From Methylobacterium sp. J-088 (GTDB lineage Bacteria > Pseudomonadota > Alphaproteobacteria > Rhizobiales > Beijerinckiaceae), in NCBI RefSeq assembly GCF_022829295.1, contig NZ_JAKSYH010000093.1, positions 1-36,381 of the forward strand: 36,381 bases of DNA. The letters are read 5' to 3'. Below the pieces are notes generated by a model. It searched no databases. It was not told the DNA's origin and saw nothing but the letters and a program-made list of their open reading frames with translations. Shown in pieces: positions 25,622-34,030 of this stretch. Both the position numbers and the translations under genes were made by a program. Positions within the stretch are counted from its first letter, which is position 1. The number at the start of each line of letters is the position of its first letter.

Positions 25622-26640
25622 GCGACCTGCTCCGCGAGCTTGAGCAGCTCCGCGCAGTTCGCGTTCTTGCCGGCATAGTCCTTCCAGGCGGTGCCGCGGG
25701 CGAGGTCGCGCCACTGCCCGAGGGACGTCTCGTCGAGCTGCGAGACCTTGGCGCCGGCCTTGCCAAAAATCTCCTCGACGCGGGTGTCGTCTTCCTTGGC
25801 GCCGGCCTGACCGAAGGCCTCGAGCTCGCCGCCCACCGCCATGATCAGGTCCTGCTGGTCCTTCGGCAGGCCGGAGAACACGGTCTTGGACATCATGATC
25901 GGTTCGAGCATGAACCAGTAGGACCGCTCCCGGCCCGAGGTGAGCGCCTTGGCCAGCTCCTCCAGGCGGAACGAGATCAGGCTGGTGGACGAGGTGATGA
26001 CCGCGTCGCACGCTCCGGTCTGCATCGCCGCGTAGGATTCGTTCGACGGAATGGAGAGGGTGGCGGCGCCCGCCTCCTTCATCATCATATCCATCTCGCG
26101 CGAACCGCCGCGGACCTTCATGCCCTTGGCATCCGCCGGGCTGACAAGGGGCCGCTCGCGGCTGGCGACGCCGCCCGCCTGCCAGACCCAGGAGACGAGA
26201 ATGATGCCCTTGGAATCCAGGATCTCAGTGAGCTTGCGGCCCACCGGCGCGGTCTTCCAGGCGACCGCCTGAGCGTAGGAGGTCACCAGCGCCGGCATCA
26301 GACCGATATTCATCTCCGGCACCTCGCCGCCGGCATAGGGGCTCGGATAGAGCGACATATCGAGCGCGCCCTTACGCATGGCGCCGAACTGGGCGTTCGT
26401 CTTCATCAGCGAGGAGCCGGGATAGACCTGCACCTCCAACGCGCCTTTGGAGCGTTCGGCCACCGTCGTGGCGAACCGCCGGCACATGCGGTCGCGGAAA
26501 TCGCCTTCGTCGATGGTGCCGCCGGGAAACTGATGGGACAGCTTCAACGTGGTGGCGGCTTGCGCGGACCCGACGCCGAACCTGAGCAGGGCAGGGGCTG
26601 CAAGTGTTGCAGCGATCAACGAGCGACGAGTTGGCGTCAT
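25618..26640 (-). CDS. TRAP transporter solute-binding protein (DctP type)
   Basis: The 340-residue periplasmic protein captures the substrate for the TRAP permease. It has a signal with a twin-arginine look (TRRSLIAATLAAPALL, residues 4-19, ending AQAA near 28). Mature-domain features include LKLSHQFPGGT, GALEVQVYPGSSL, the central segment ADAKGMKVRGGSREMD with the carboxylate-binding arginine expected in this family, and GACDAVITSSTSL. The MDMMMKEAGA and WFMLEPIMMSK stretches are typical. I chose the ATG at 26640, preceded by GGGAGAG, over an in-frame start eight codons upstream. The ligand is probably a carboxylate; catabolic genes nearby suggest a hydroxy acid. Confidence 0.92.
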   Translation of the reverse strand: MTPTRRSLIAATLAAPALLRFGVGSAQAATTLKLSHQFPGGTIDEGDFRDRMCRRFATTVAERSKGALEVQVYPGSSLMKTNAQFGAMRKGALDMSLYPSPYAGGEVPEMNIGLMPALVTSYAQAVAWKTAPVGRKLTEILDSKGIILVSWVWQAGGVASRERPLVSPADAKGMKVRGGSREMDMMMKEAGAATLSIPSNESYAAMQTGACDAVITSSTSLISFRLEELAKALTSGRERSYWFMLEPIMMSKTVFSGLPKDQQDLIMAVGGELEAFGQAGAKEDDTRVEEIFGKAGAKVSQLDETSLGQWRDLARGTAWKDYAGKNANCAELLKLAEQVA

Positions 26641-27002
26641 GTTGCTCTCCCGCACCGCAAACAACGCGGCTGACTTGTTGTGCGGTGCATTCTTTGCACC
26701 GTCGCTATGTATGCATGAATGACCGGCTTGTATATTTTGTCAATGCGGAAGCATAATGCGCTTCGGTACAATCCGGGCTTTTACCGCCGGAAGCGCGCTT
26801 CGATCGGTCAACCGTACGGTCCGCCACCAGACCAAGCACTGACGCGGGAGAACGGCGTTTCAATCCGCTTCGCCGCCAACGGTCTGCGTCCGTGTTGTGG
26901 AGGCTGCGTCGACGACCTCTTTCGAGCGTCGCCGTGCGGTCGTTTCGGGTGACGGCGAGAGTGGGGCCTCTGAAAGGGCGGTCGCAGAAAAGGGATCGGG
27001 GG
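26641..27002. promoter_or_regulatory. Divergent control region between the TRAP operon and a GntR gene
   Basis: For the TRAP side, a perfect TTGACA reads on the minus strand at 26743-26738. It is followed 17 bases later by ATTCAT (26720-26715), a weak -10, placing the start near 26708. Just inside the predicted transcript is the palindrome listed at 26683-26701. Positions 26700-26760 are notably AT-rich for this DNA. Small ORFs on the plus strand here have no coding signal. Confidence 0.45.
26683..26701. promoter_or_regulatory. Putative operator palindrome of the TRAP operon
   Basis: CGGTGCA (26683-26689) and TGCACCG (26695-26701) are perfect inverted 7-mers around TTCTT. The site lies 43 bases before the dctP-type start and just after the predicted transcription start, a natural repressor position. 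The adjacent divergent GntR gene is the likely source of the regulator. Confidence 0.45.
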
Positions 27003-27656
27003 ATGAGCCACGCGCAGCGTCTGAAGCAGCGGATCGAGGACGAGATCGTCGCCGGCGAGCTCGCCCTCGGGTCGCGGCTCGACGAGAATCAGCTCGCGAT
27101 CCGGTTCGGCGTTTCGCGGACGCCGATCCGGGAGGCGTTGCTGCAACTGGCTGCCACCGGTCTGATCCAGACGAAACCCCGACGGGGCGCGATCGTCAGC
27201 GCACCGGAGCCGCACCTGCTTCTGGCGATGTTCGAAACCATGGCGGAGATCGAAGCGGCCTGCGGGCGGCTCGCGGCCCGGCGGCTCGTTCCCGCGGATG
27301 CCGCTGCCATGCAGGCGGCGCTGGCGGGCTGCCGCGCCGCCATGGTGGCCGAGGATGCCGAAGCCTACTACGCCGAGAACTACGTCTTCCACTCCGTCGT
27401 ATACCGGGCGAGCCACAACGACTTCCTGGCCGATCAGGCGCTCACGCTGCATCGCCGGCTGGCGCCGTATCGCCGGCTGCAGCTGCGCGTTCGCCAACGT
27501 GTGCCGCAGTCGCTGGCCGAGCACGAGGCGATCGTGGCAGCCATCCTGGCCGGCGATGCGACGCAGGCAGCCGACGCGCTGCGCGGCCATGTCATCGTGC
27601 AGGGCGACCGTTTCACCGATCTCGTCGCCGGCCTGCGGGCACCGAATGCCGCCTGA
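27003..27656 (+). CDS. GntR-family regulator with FCD domain, probably controlling the TRAP operon
   Basis: The 217-residue regulator has an N-terminal winged helix (about 5-68, RLKQRIEDEIVAGELALGSR, FGVSRTPIREALLQL and a wing at KPRRGAIV). The all-helical FCD ligand domain (about 75-210) includes YYAENYVFHSVVYRASHN and LAEHEAIVAAILAGD, with metal-binding-type His and acidic residues. FCD regulators sense small organic acids. It is transcribed away from the TRAP operon, a classic arrangement for a local regulator. The ATG at 27003 follows a purine-rich AGGGATCGGGGG. It is convergent with the next GntR gene, 21 bases apart. Confidence 0.9.
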   Translation: MSHAQRLKQRIEDEIVAGELALGSRLDENQLAIRFGVSRTPIREALLQLAATGLIQTKPRRGAIVSAPEPHLLLAMFETMAEIEAACGRLAARRLVPADAAAMQAALAGCRAAMVAEDAEAYYAENYVFHSVVYRASHNDFLADQALTLHRRLAPYRRLQLRVRQRVPQSLAEHEAIVAAILAGDATQAADALRGHVIVQGDRFTDLVAGLRAPNAA

Positions 27657-27677
27657 GCGCAGCCGCAGGACGGTGCT

Positions 27678-28358
27678 TCAGACCGCCTCGGCAGCCCCGT
27701 AATTCGCGGCGATGACCGACTTCTTGCCCCGGATATGCTCGCGCATGAGAACGGCGAGCGACGCGCCGTCGCGGGCGCGCAGGAACGTGATCATGCGCTC
27801 GTGTTCGGAGACCGCGCGGGCCCATTGGTCCGGCGTCTGATGGGCAGAGTAGCGCGAACGCTGAATCCGACCCGACAGGCTCTCGTAGATGTTCGCCAGA
27901 ACCGTATTCCGGCTGGCCGCCATGATGGCCTCGTGGATGCGCCGGTTGTGGCTGAAGTAGCCGGCCTCGTCGCCCGCCTTCCAGGCCGCCACCATCGCGT
28001 CGTGGTCCGTGACGATGGCGTCGATTTCCTCGTCGCCGATCGTGTGGCACGCGAGGTCGCCGGCCGTGGCCTCGAGACCCGCGATCACTTCCATCATCTC
28101 CTCGAGCTCGGCATCCGAGATGCTGGCGACGCGTGCCCCCCGGTTCGGCAGGAGTTCCAGGAGACCCTCGGTCGCCAGGATCTTGATCGCCTCGCGCAGC
28201 GGCGTCCGCGAAATGCCGAAGCGCTCCGTCAGCTCGCCCTCGTTGATCCGCGCCTTCGGCTCCATGTCGCCGGATCGGATCAGCTCGCGAATCCGGTCGG
28301 CCACCTCATCGTGAAGATAACGGCGGTGGATGCCGATACCGGACTCGATCTTGTTCAT
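27678..28358 (-). CDS. GntR-family regulator with FCD domain, downstream of the FAD/Fe-S dehydrogenase gene
   Basis: The 226-residue regulator has a winged helix (about 14-78, RIRELIRSGDMEPKARINEG, FGISRTPLREAIKIL and wing NRGARVAS) and an FCD domain carrying SHNRRIHEAIMAASRN and SEHERMITFLRARD, with His residues placed for metal and ligand binding. It lies 59 bases after the dehydrogenase stop on the same strand, so it is probably co-transcribed and autoregulated. The start is either the ATG at 28358, with GGGGGA very close, or an in-frame ATG five codons upstream. It differs clearly from the other two GntR proteins. Confidence 0.9.
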   Translation of the reverse strand: MNKIESGIGIHRRYLHDEVADRIRELIRSGDMEPKARINEGELTERFGISRTPLREAIKILATEGLLELLPNRGARVASISDAELEEMMEVIAGLEATAGDLACHTIGDEEIDAIVTDHDAMVAAWKAGDEAGYFSHNRRIHEAIMAASRNTVLANIYESLSGRIQRSRYSAHQTPDQWARAVSEHERMITFLRARDGASLAVLMREHIRGKKSVIAANYGAAEAV

Positions 28359-28417
28359 GGTCCCCCGACGCATGGCAGGGCCGCTTGCCTGTCTTCTCTG
28401 TCTATGTGTCCGGCAAT

Positions 28418-31369
28418 TCAGTGTCGAGGCACGAGAGCCCGATCGAGCACGCGAGCCACATGTTCCGCGTGTATGCCGAGGCCGTCGTGGATCTGGTGAC
28501 GGCAGCTCGTCCCGTCGGCGACCACGAGATCGTCGGGACCCGCGGCCCGGAGGGCTGGGAACAGGGATAGCTCGGCCATCGCGAAGGAGGTCTCAATCGA
28601 TTCCGGCCTGTAGCCGAAGGCCCCGGCCATGCCGCAGCAGCTCGACTCGATCACCCGTAGGTCGAGCCCCGGGACCGACCGCAGCACGGTCTCCACCGAG
28701 CCCATCAGGCCGAAGGACTTCTGGTGGCAATGCCCGTGCAGATGGGCCACGCGGCCGCGCTGATCCGCCAGCGGCAGTTCGATCCGCCCCGTCGCGAGAT
28801 CGGTGGCCAGCAGCTCCTCGAACAGCATCGATTGCTTCGCCAGCAGGGCGGTGTCCGCGCCCGGGAGGAGGGATGCGAACTCGTCGCGGAAGGTCAGCAG
28901 GCAGGACGGCTCCAGCCCGACCACCCGGGCGCCGGCCCGGATGAAGGGCAGGAGCGCGTCCAGGGTTCGCCGCGCCTCCTGCCGCGCCCGGTCGGTCTGG
29001 CCCGAGGCGAGCCAGGTCCGGCCGCAGCAGAGGGGGCGCCGCCCGCGGCTCGGATAGACCCGGTGCAGGCGATAGCCGGCGGCGCGCAGCACCCGCTCGG
29101 CCGCCTCCAGGTTCTCGCGTTCGAAGGCGCGGTTGAAGGTGTCGCCGAACAGGATGATATCGCGGGCATCGCCCGTGATGTCGTCCGGATGGGCGGCCTC
29201 ACCCTGTTCGCTCCAGGGCCGGCGCCAGCGCGGCAGGGTCCGTTTCGCCGAGAGGCCCGCGAACGTCTCGGAGAGCCGTGCCAGCCCCGGGTGCCGATCG
29301 CGCAGGTTGAGGAGCGGCGCCAGCCGGGCGGCCGCCCCGGCATAGACCGGCATGAGGGCGATCAGGCGCTCGCGCAGCGGCAGCCCGTGCCGGGCGTGAT
29401 AATGATGCAGGAACTCGATCTTCATCTTGGCCATGTCGACGCCGGTCGGGCATTCCCGCCGGCAGGCCTTGCAGGAGACGCAGAGATCGAGGGTCCGCTT
29501 CATGTCCGGGCTGGTGAAGGCGTCCTTGCCGAGCTGCCCCGACATCGCGAGCCGCAACGAATTGGCCCGGCCCCGCGTCAGGTGCTGCTCGTCCCGGGTC
29601 GCCCGGTAGGACGGGCACATGGCCCCGCCGACGAGCTTCCGACAGGTGCCGTTGTTGTTGCACATCTCCACGGCCGCGCCGAAGCCGCCCCAGTCCGACC
29701 AGTCGAGGGCCGTCTCCATCGGCTGGGTCACCGCGTAGTCGGGCTTGAACCGGAACAGCGACCGGTCATCCATCGCGAGCGGGCGAACGATCTTGCCGGG
29801 ATTGAGCCGGTTCTCCGGATCGAAGGCGTCCTTCACGACTTCGAAGCACTTCGCGATCGCGGCACCGAAGAGGGGCGCGATGAACTCGGAGCGGGAGATG
29901 CCGTCGCCGTGCTCGCCGGAATAGGAGCCCTTGTACCGACGCACCAGCTCGGCGGTCTCCTCGGCGATCGCACGCATCTTCGCGACGTCGCCCCCCTGCT
30001 TCATGTCGAGGATCGGGCGCACGTGCAGGCAGCCGACCGAGGCGTGGGCGTACCAAGTCCCGCGGGTGCCGTGCTTGGTGAACACCGCGGTCACTGCGTC
30101 GGTGTAGTCGGCGAGGTGCTCCAGCGGCACCGCGCAATCCTCGATGAACGAGACCGGCTTGGCGTCGCCCTTCATCGACATCATGATGTTGAGGCAAGCC
30201 TCGCGCACCTCCCAGACCGATTTCTGCCGGGCCGGCTCCACGATCTCGACCACCGCATCCGGATAGCCGTGATCGGCCATGCAGGCTTCGAGGTGCTTCA
30301 GATCGCGCTTCAGGGCGGCGAGGTCGTCCCCGGCGAACTCCGTGAGCAGCAGACAGTTCGGCTTGCCGCGGGTGATATCGGCCAGCGTGGTCCGGAACAG
30401 CGGTATGTCGGCGCCGAGCACGAGGACGTTGTTGTCCACCAGCTCGACCGCCACCGGATCGAGGGCCACGATGTGCCGCGTGGTCTCCATCGCGGCGCGG
30501 AACGACGGAAAATGGCACACGCCCATCACGCGATGGGTCGGCAGGCGCGACAGCTTCAGCGTCACCGCCGTGGTGGCGGCGAGCGTGCCTTCCGAACCGA
30601 CCAGCAGGTGCGCGAGGTTCGGCCGCGGCTCGATCAGAGCGTCGAGGTTGTAACCACCCACGCGCCTCTGCACTTTCGGGTAGCGGAGCGCGATCTCGTC
30701 CCGATACTCGTCCGCCAGGGTGCGCACCTGCTCGGCCAGAGCTTCAGCACGGGCTGAGCCGGTCACGCCCGACACCGTGTTGCCAGTCAGGCCGAACGTG
30801 AAGGCCTCGCCGTCATGAAACAGCGCGTCGAGGGAGAGGACGTTGTCGCTCATCTTGCCGTAGCGCAGGGAGCGGGCGCCGCAGGAATTGTTACCCGCCA
30901 TGCCGCCGATGGTGCAGCGAGTCGCCGTGGACGGCTCGACAGGGAAGAACCAGCCGTCGGCCTTCACCCGGGCATTCAGCCGCTCCAGCACCATGCCGGG
31001 CTCGACCGTGATCGTGCCGGCCTCCCGATCGTAGGCCAGCACGCCGTTGAAGTGGCGCGCGCAGTCGACCACCAAGCCGGACCCGATCGGCTGCCCGTTC
31101 TGCGAGGTGCCAGCGCCGCGCAGGATCACCGGCGCACCGTGATCGGCGGCGATCCGCAACGTGGCGGCGATGTCTGCGGCGGAACGCGGCAGCACCACGC
31201 CGGCCGGCATGATCTGGTAGATCGAGGCGTCGGTGCTGTACCGGCCGCGCGTAAAGGCATCGAAGCGTGCTTCGCCCTGCAGTTGCTCGGCCAGCCTGCG
31301 CGCCAGTCCGGCATCCCGGCGCGCCGCCGCGCGCGGCGCTGTCGCGATCTGCGCCTTCGGTCCCGTCAA
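28418..31369 (-). CDS. FAD/Fe-S 2-hydroxyacid dehydrogenase (GlcD-GlpC fusion, D-lactate/D-2-hydroxyglutarate type)
   Basis: The 983-residue enzyme fuses several modules. A PCMH-type FAD-binding domain (about 50-280) has VILRGAGTSQNGQPIG and CTIGGMAGNNSCGARSLRYG. An FAD-oxidase C-terminal domain (about 300-540) has YAHASVGCLHVRPILDM and SGEHGDGISRSEFI. A ferredoxin region has CVSCKACRRECPTG from Cys630, and a CCG-type GlpC domain has CCGRTW, HGHCHQKS and SSCCGMAGAFGY. It resembles YdiJ- and Dld-type dehydrogenases that oxidise D-2-hydroxy acids and feed electrons to the respiratory chain. The start is TTG at 31369 with GGGGAGG upstream; the nearby ATG is out of frame and meets a stop at once. 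It follows the SDR gene by 156 bases. The exact substrate is unknown. Confidence 0.9.
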   Translation of the reverse strand: MTGPKAQIATAPRAAARRDAGLARRLAEQLQGEARFDAFTRGRYSTDASIYQIMPAGVVLPRSAADIAATLRIAADHGAPVILRGAGTSQNGQPIGSGLVVDCARHFNGVLAYDREAGTITVEPGMVLERLNARVKADGWFFPVEPSTATRCTIGGMAGNNSCGARSLRYGKMSDNVLSLDALFHDGEAFTFGLTGNTVSGVTGSARAEALAEQVRTLADEYRDEIALRYPKVQRRVGGYNLDALIEPRPNLAHLLVGSEGTLAATTAVTLKLSRLPTHRVMGVCHFPSFRAAMETTRHIVALDPVAVELVDNNVLVLGADIPLFRTTLADITRGKPNCLLLTEFAGDDLAALKRDLKHLEACMADHGYPDAVVEIVEPARQKSVWEVREACLNIMMSMKGDAKPVSFIEDCAVPLEHLADYTDAVTAVFTKHGTRGTWYAHASVGCLHVRPILDMKQGGDVAKMRAIAEETAELVRRYKGSYSGEHGDGISRSEFIAPLFGAAIAKCFEVVKDAFDPENRLNPGKIVRPLAMDDRSLFRFKPDYAVTQPMETALDWSDWGGFGAAVEMCNNNGTCRKLVGGAMCPSYRATRDEQHLTRGRANSLRLAMSGQLGKDAFTSPDMKRTLDLCVSCKACRRECPTGVDMAKMKIEFLHHYHARHGLPLRERLIALMPVYAGAAARLAPLLNLRDRHPGLARLSETFAGLSAKRTLPRWRRPWSEQGEAAHPDDITGDARDIILFGDTFNRAFERENLEAAERVLRAAGYRLHRVYPSRGRRPLCCGRTWLASGQTDRARQEARRTLDALLPFIRAGARVVGLEPSCLLTFRDEFASLLPGADTALLAKQSMLFEELLATDLATGRIELPLADQRGRVAHLHGHCHQKSFGLMGSVETVLRSVPGLDLRVIESSCCGMAGAFGYRPESIETSFAMAELSLFPALRAAGPDDLVVADGTSCRHQIHDGLGIHAEHVARVLDRALVPRH

Positions 31370-31525
31370 TTCGGCATCCTCCCCGGAGACTCTGAGTCAC
31401 CTTGTCGGGATTGTATTCAAAATTCAGCCATTCGGAAGTCACCCCCGGCAACCTGCGCGCTTCCGGCGCGGTGCGGCCTCCGGCGGCGTTCTCGTCCGTA
31501 GGCTCCGCACCATCGAGATCTGTTT

Positions 31526-32293
31526 TCAGGATAGCATTCGCGTATCCCCGTCGATCGAGATGGCTTGGCCGGACATCGTTCGACCGCGCTCCGAGCAGAG
31601 CAGCAGGATCTGATCCGCGAGTTGGCGGGCAGTGACGTACTCCTTGACCGAGACGAACGAGAAGGCGCGCTCCTCCATCTCTGCGAAGCTCGTGCCCTGT
31701 TGCTGGGCCTTGGCTTCCAGCACCCGGCGCTGACGGTCCCCGGCGACCAGACCGGGCAGGATCGCGTTGACCCGAATGCCATCGCCGCCGAGCTCGATGG
31801 CAAGGGATTTGGTGAAGCCGACGACGCCCCATTTTGCCGCCGCGTAGGGGCTGCGCAGGGCGAAGCCGAACTTGCCGGCCGCCGAGGACAGGTTGACGAT
31901 CGAGGCGTTGGCGCTCTGCCGCAGGTGCGGCACGGCGAGGCGCGCACAGTTGAATTGGCTGGTCAGGCACACGGTCAGGCACTGATCCCAGGCCTCGGGA
32001 GCAATCTCCTCGACCCGACCCGTCGGTCCGGCGATGCCGGCATTGTTCACGAGGACGTCGAGCCCGCCGAGATGATCGATCGCGGCATCCATCAGCGCCG
32101 CCACGGCGACCCGGTCGGCGACGTCGGTACGGCTGCGCCCGACATCGGCCGGCAGGGCGTTCAAGGACTCCGCGTCGATGTCGCAGGCGAAGACCCGGGC
32201 GCCTTCCTCATGGAAGGCATCCACGATCGCCCGCCCGATCCCCGCGGCGCCCGCCGTGACGAGGACGCGCAGGCCTGCCAATCCGAGTTCCAT
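31526..32293 (-). CDS. Short-chain dehydrogenase/reductase (SDR)
   Basis: The 255-residue classical SDR has the cofactor-binding motif VTAGAAGIGRAI (TGxxxGxG variant beginning TAG), VDAFHEEGARVFACDID with an acidic residue after the second strand favouring NAD(H), and NNAGIAG. The catalytic set is Ser137 (NLSSAAG), Tyr150 and Lys154 (YAAAK). It should interconvert an alcohol and a ketone. Its start is two bases after the GntR gene stop, so the two are co-transcribed, with the FAD/Fe-S dehydrogenase downstream. In this setting it may act on a hydroxy acid or its product; the substrate cannot be read from sequence. Confidence 0.9.
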   Translation of the reverse strand: MELGLAGLRVLVTAGAAGIGRAIVDAFHEEGARVFACDIDAESLNALPADVGRSRTDVADRVAVAALMDAAIDHLGGLDVLVNNAGIAGPTGRVEEIAPEAWDQCLTVCLTSQFNCARLAVPHLRQSANASIVNLSSAAGKFGFALRSPYAAAKWGVVGFTKSLAIELGGDGIRVNAILPGLVAGDRQRRVLEAKAQQQGTSFAEMEERAFSFVSVKEYVTARQLADQILLLCSERGRTMSGQAISIDGDTRMLS

Positions 32294-32295
32294 GA

Positions 32296-33009
32296 TCAGT
32301 CCTTCCCGTATTCCGTCCGCAGAGTGCCGCGGGACAGGATGAAATCGGCCGCGTCGCGGATGTCGGCTGCGACGGCCGCAGAGGCAGCTGAACCGTCACG
32401 CCCCTCGATCGCCGCGAGGGCTGCAGCGTGCCGCCGGAGCGCGAAACCCTGATGCAGCCGCTCCGGGCAGGCGCGCAGATCCAGGTTGATGACCGGGCCG
32501 GCTTTCAGCCACAGGCGTCGGATTATCTCTATGAGTGGGGCCAACCGGCAGGCGCTGTAAATCGCGAAGTGCAGGTTGCGGTTGAGTTGAACGGCTATGA
32601 CCCGATCGGGCTCACGGCACTCCGCTTCTGACCGGAACGCCGCCTCGGCCCTGCGGATGGCGTCGAGTTCGGTCTCGGTCCGGCGCTCCGCAGCCCGCGC
32701 GGCCGCAATGCCCTCCACGGCGATGCGCGTCTCGGCAAGGGCCCGGAACGTCTCCGCGCTCAGGATCGGCACGCGGATGATCCGCGACGGGGCAACCTCC
32801 AGCACACCCTCTGCGACGAGGCGGCTCACGGCCTCGCGCACCGGCATCACCGAGACACCGAAGGCTGCCGCGCTTCGGCGCAGGGAGAGCCGGTCGCCCG
32901 GGGCCAGCCGCCCCGAAGCCAGGAGGTCCGACAACGCCGCATAGGCGGTGTCGGTCAGGGTTCGCCGGTCCAGTTGCGGAAGGTCGGCCAGAGCCGCCAC
33001 GGATTCCAT
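32296..33009 (-). CDS. GntR-family regulator, FadR-like, of the hydroxyacid gene cluster
   Basis: The 237-residue regulator has an N-terminal winged helix (about 18-85) in which the usual recognition helix reads FGVSVMPVREAVSRL, then a wing near APSRIIRVP. The helical ligand domain includes LNRNLHFAIYSACR and FALRRHAAALAAIEGRD. It is the first gene of a minus-strand operon (regulator, SDR, FAD/Fe-S dehydrogenase, second GntR) and diverges from the 3-hydroxyacid dehydrogenase/BKACE pair across a 95-base gap that contains a perfect palindrome. It is therefore the prime candidate to control both directions. The ribosome-binding site before the ATG is weak. Confidence 0.88.
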   Translation of the reverse strand: MESVAALADLPQLDRRTLTDTAYAALSDLLASGRLAPGDRLSLRRSAAAFGVSVMPVREAVSRLVAEGVLEVAPSRIIRVPILSAETFRALAETRIAVEGIAAARAAERRTETELDAIRRAEAAFRSEAECREPDRVIAVQLNRNLHFAIYSACRLAPLIEIIRRLWLKAGPVINLDLRACPERLHQGFALRRHAAALAAIEGRDGSAASAAVAADIRDAADFILSRGTLRTEYGKD

Positions 33010-33049
33010 CGCTCAGACTAGACGAAACCGGATCGATCCCGCTAGTGAT

Positions 33050-33061
33050 CTGTGATCACAG
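33050..33061. promoter_or_regulatory. Perfect 12-bp palindrome in the divergent promoter region
   Basis: CTGTGATCACAG is its own reverse complement and lies in the 95-base gap between the GntR gene and the 3-hydroxyacid dehydrogenase gene, 43 bases before the latter's ATG. Position and symmetry suit a GntR operator acting on both promoters. It shares TGTGA/TCACA with CRP sites but lacks their 6-base spacer. Confidence 0.5.
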
Positions 33062-33104
33062 CGTGAACGCATGCTGCGTCCGAGCGTATCCCAGGAGGGC
33101 TGTC

Positions 33105-34028
33105 ATGACCGGCAGCGTCGCGATCGTGGGGGTCGGCCTGATCGGCCGGGCCTGGGCCATGATCTTCGCCCGCGCCGGCTGGGATGTACGTCTGTTCGAC
33201 GCCGCCGCGGGCGTCGCCGAGGCAGCGATCCCGCTCTGTGCCGATGGGCTGCACGTCCTGGCCGGCAATGGGCTCTGCGCCGAGCCGACGGTGGCCGGAC
33301 ACCGGATCCGGGCCTTCGCGACCCTCGCTTCGTGCCTCGACGGCGTCAGTTTCGTGCAGGAGAACGGTCCAGAGACGCTGATCGCCAAGCAAACGCTGTT
33401 TGCCGAACTCGACGCCCATGCGCCCGCTGACGCCATCCTGGCCTCGTCCTCCTCGGCGATCCGGTGCTCCCTGTTCACCGAGGACCTGCCGGGCCGGGCG
33501 CGCTGCCTGATCGGCCATCCGGTCAACCCGCCCCACCTGATTCCGCTGGTGGAGATCAGCGGCGCGCCGTGGACGACCCCGGAGGCGTTGGCTCGGGCCA
33601 GGGCTGTTTACGAGCAGATGGGACAGGTGCCGATTACCGTGCTCAAGGAGATCGAGGGCTTCATCCTGAACCGGCTGCAAGGCGCGCTGCTGGCGGAAGC
33701 GTTTCGGCTCGCCGCGGAGGGCTACGTGAGCCCGCAGGATCTCGACCGGACCGTCGCGGACGGGCTCGGCTTGCGCTGGAGCTTCATGGGGCCGTTCGAG
33801 ACGATCGAGCTCAACGCACCGGGCGGCATCGCCGATTACTGCGCGCGCTACACGGGTTTCTATCAGCGCCTCGCCGCCGATCCGGCGCCGCCTTCGGTCT
33901 ACGCGGTGCCAGCGACTGAGGCGATCCTGGCTCAATGGCCGCACAAACCCGATCTGCCGGCCCGGATGCGCCGCCGCGACACGCGGCTGGCGGCGCTCCG
34001 GGCCCACAAGGTTTCACAGGAGGATTGA
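33105..34028 (+). CDS. 3-hydroxyacid dehydrogenase, lambda-crystallin / carnitine dehydrogenase-like
   Basis: The 307-residue enzyme belongs to the 3-hydroxyacyl-CoA dehydrogenase superfamily, in the branch acting on free 3-hydroxy acids (L-gulonate 3-dehydrogenase/lambda-crystallin, L-carnitine dehydrogenase). It has the NAD motif VGVGLIGRAWAMIFARAG (Gly9, Gly11, Gly14), ENGPETLIAKQ, SSSSAIR, the catalytic-His segment GHPVNPPHLIPLVEI (His138) and GFILNRLQGALLAEAFRL. It oxidises a 3-hydroxy acid to a 3-keto acid with NAD. AGGAGG six bases before the ATG at 33105 fixes the start. The BKACE gene begins three bases after its stop, so the keto product is likely passed directly to that enzyme. The side chain of the substrate is unknown. 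Confidence 0.9.
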   Translation: MTGSVAIVGVGLIGRAWAMIFARAGWDVRLFDAAAGVAEAAIPLCADGLHVLAGNGLCAEPTVAGHRIRAFATLASCLDGVSFVQENGPETLIAKQTLFAELDAHAPADAILASSSSAIRCSLFTEDLPGRARCLIGHPVNPPHLIPLVEISGAPWTTPEALARARAVYEQMGQVPITVLKEIEGFILNRLQGALLAEAFRLAAEGYVSPQDLDRTVADGLGLRWSFMGPFETIELNAPGGIADYCARYTGFYQRLAADPAPPSVYAVPATEAILAQWPHKPDLPARMRRRDTRLAALRAHKVSQED

Positions 34029-34030
34029 GC

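Noticed and set aside
28724..30757. 677-codon plus-strand ORF
   Set aside because: It is the shadow of the FAD/Fe-S dehydrogenase, whose cofactor motifs are unambiguous on the other strand.
33051..33060. TGTGATCACA as a CRP site
   Set aside because: CRP sites have six bases between TGTGA and TCACA; here there are none. A GntR operator fits the context better.
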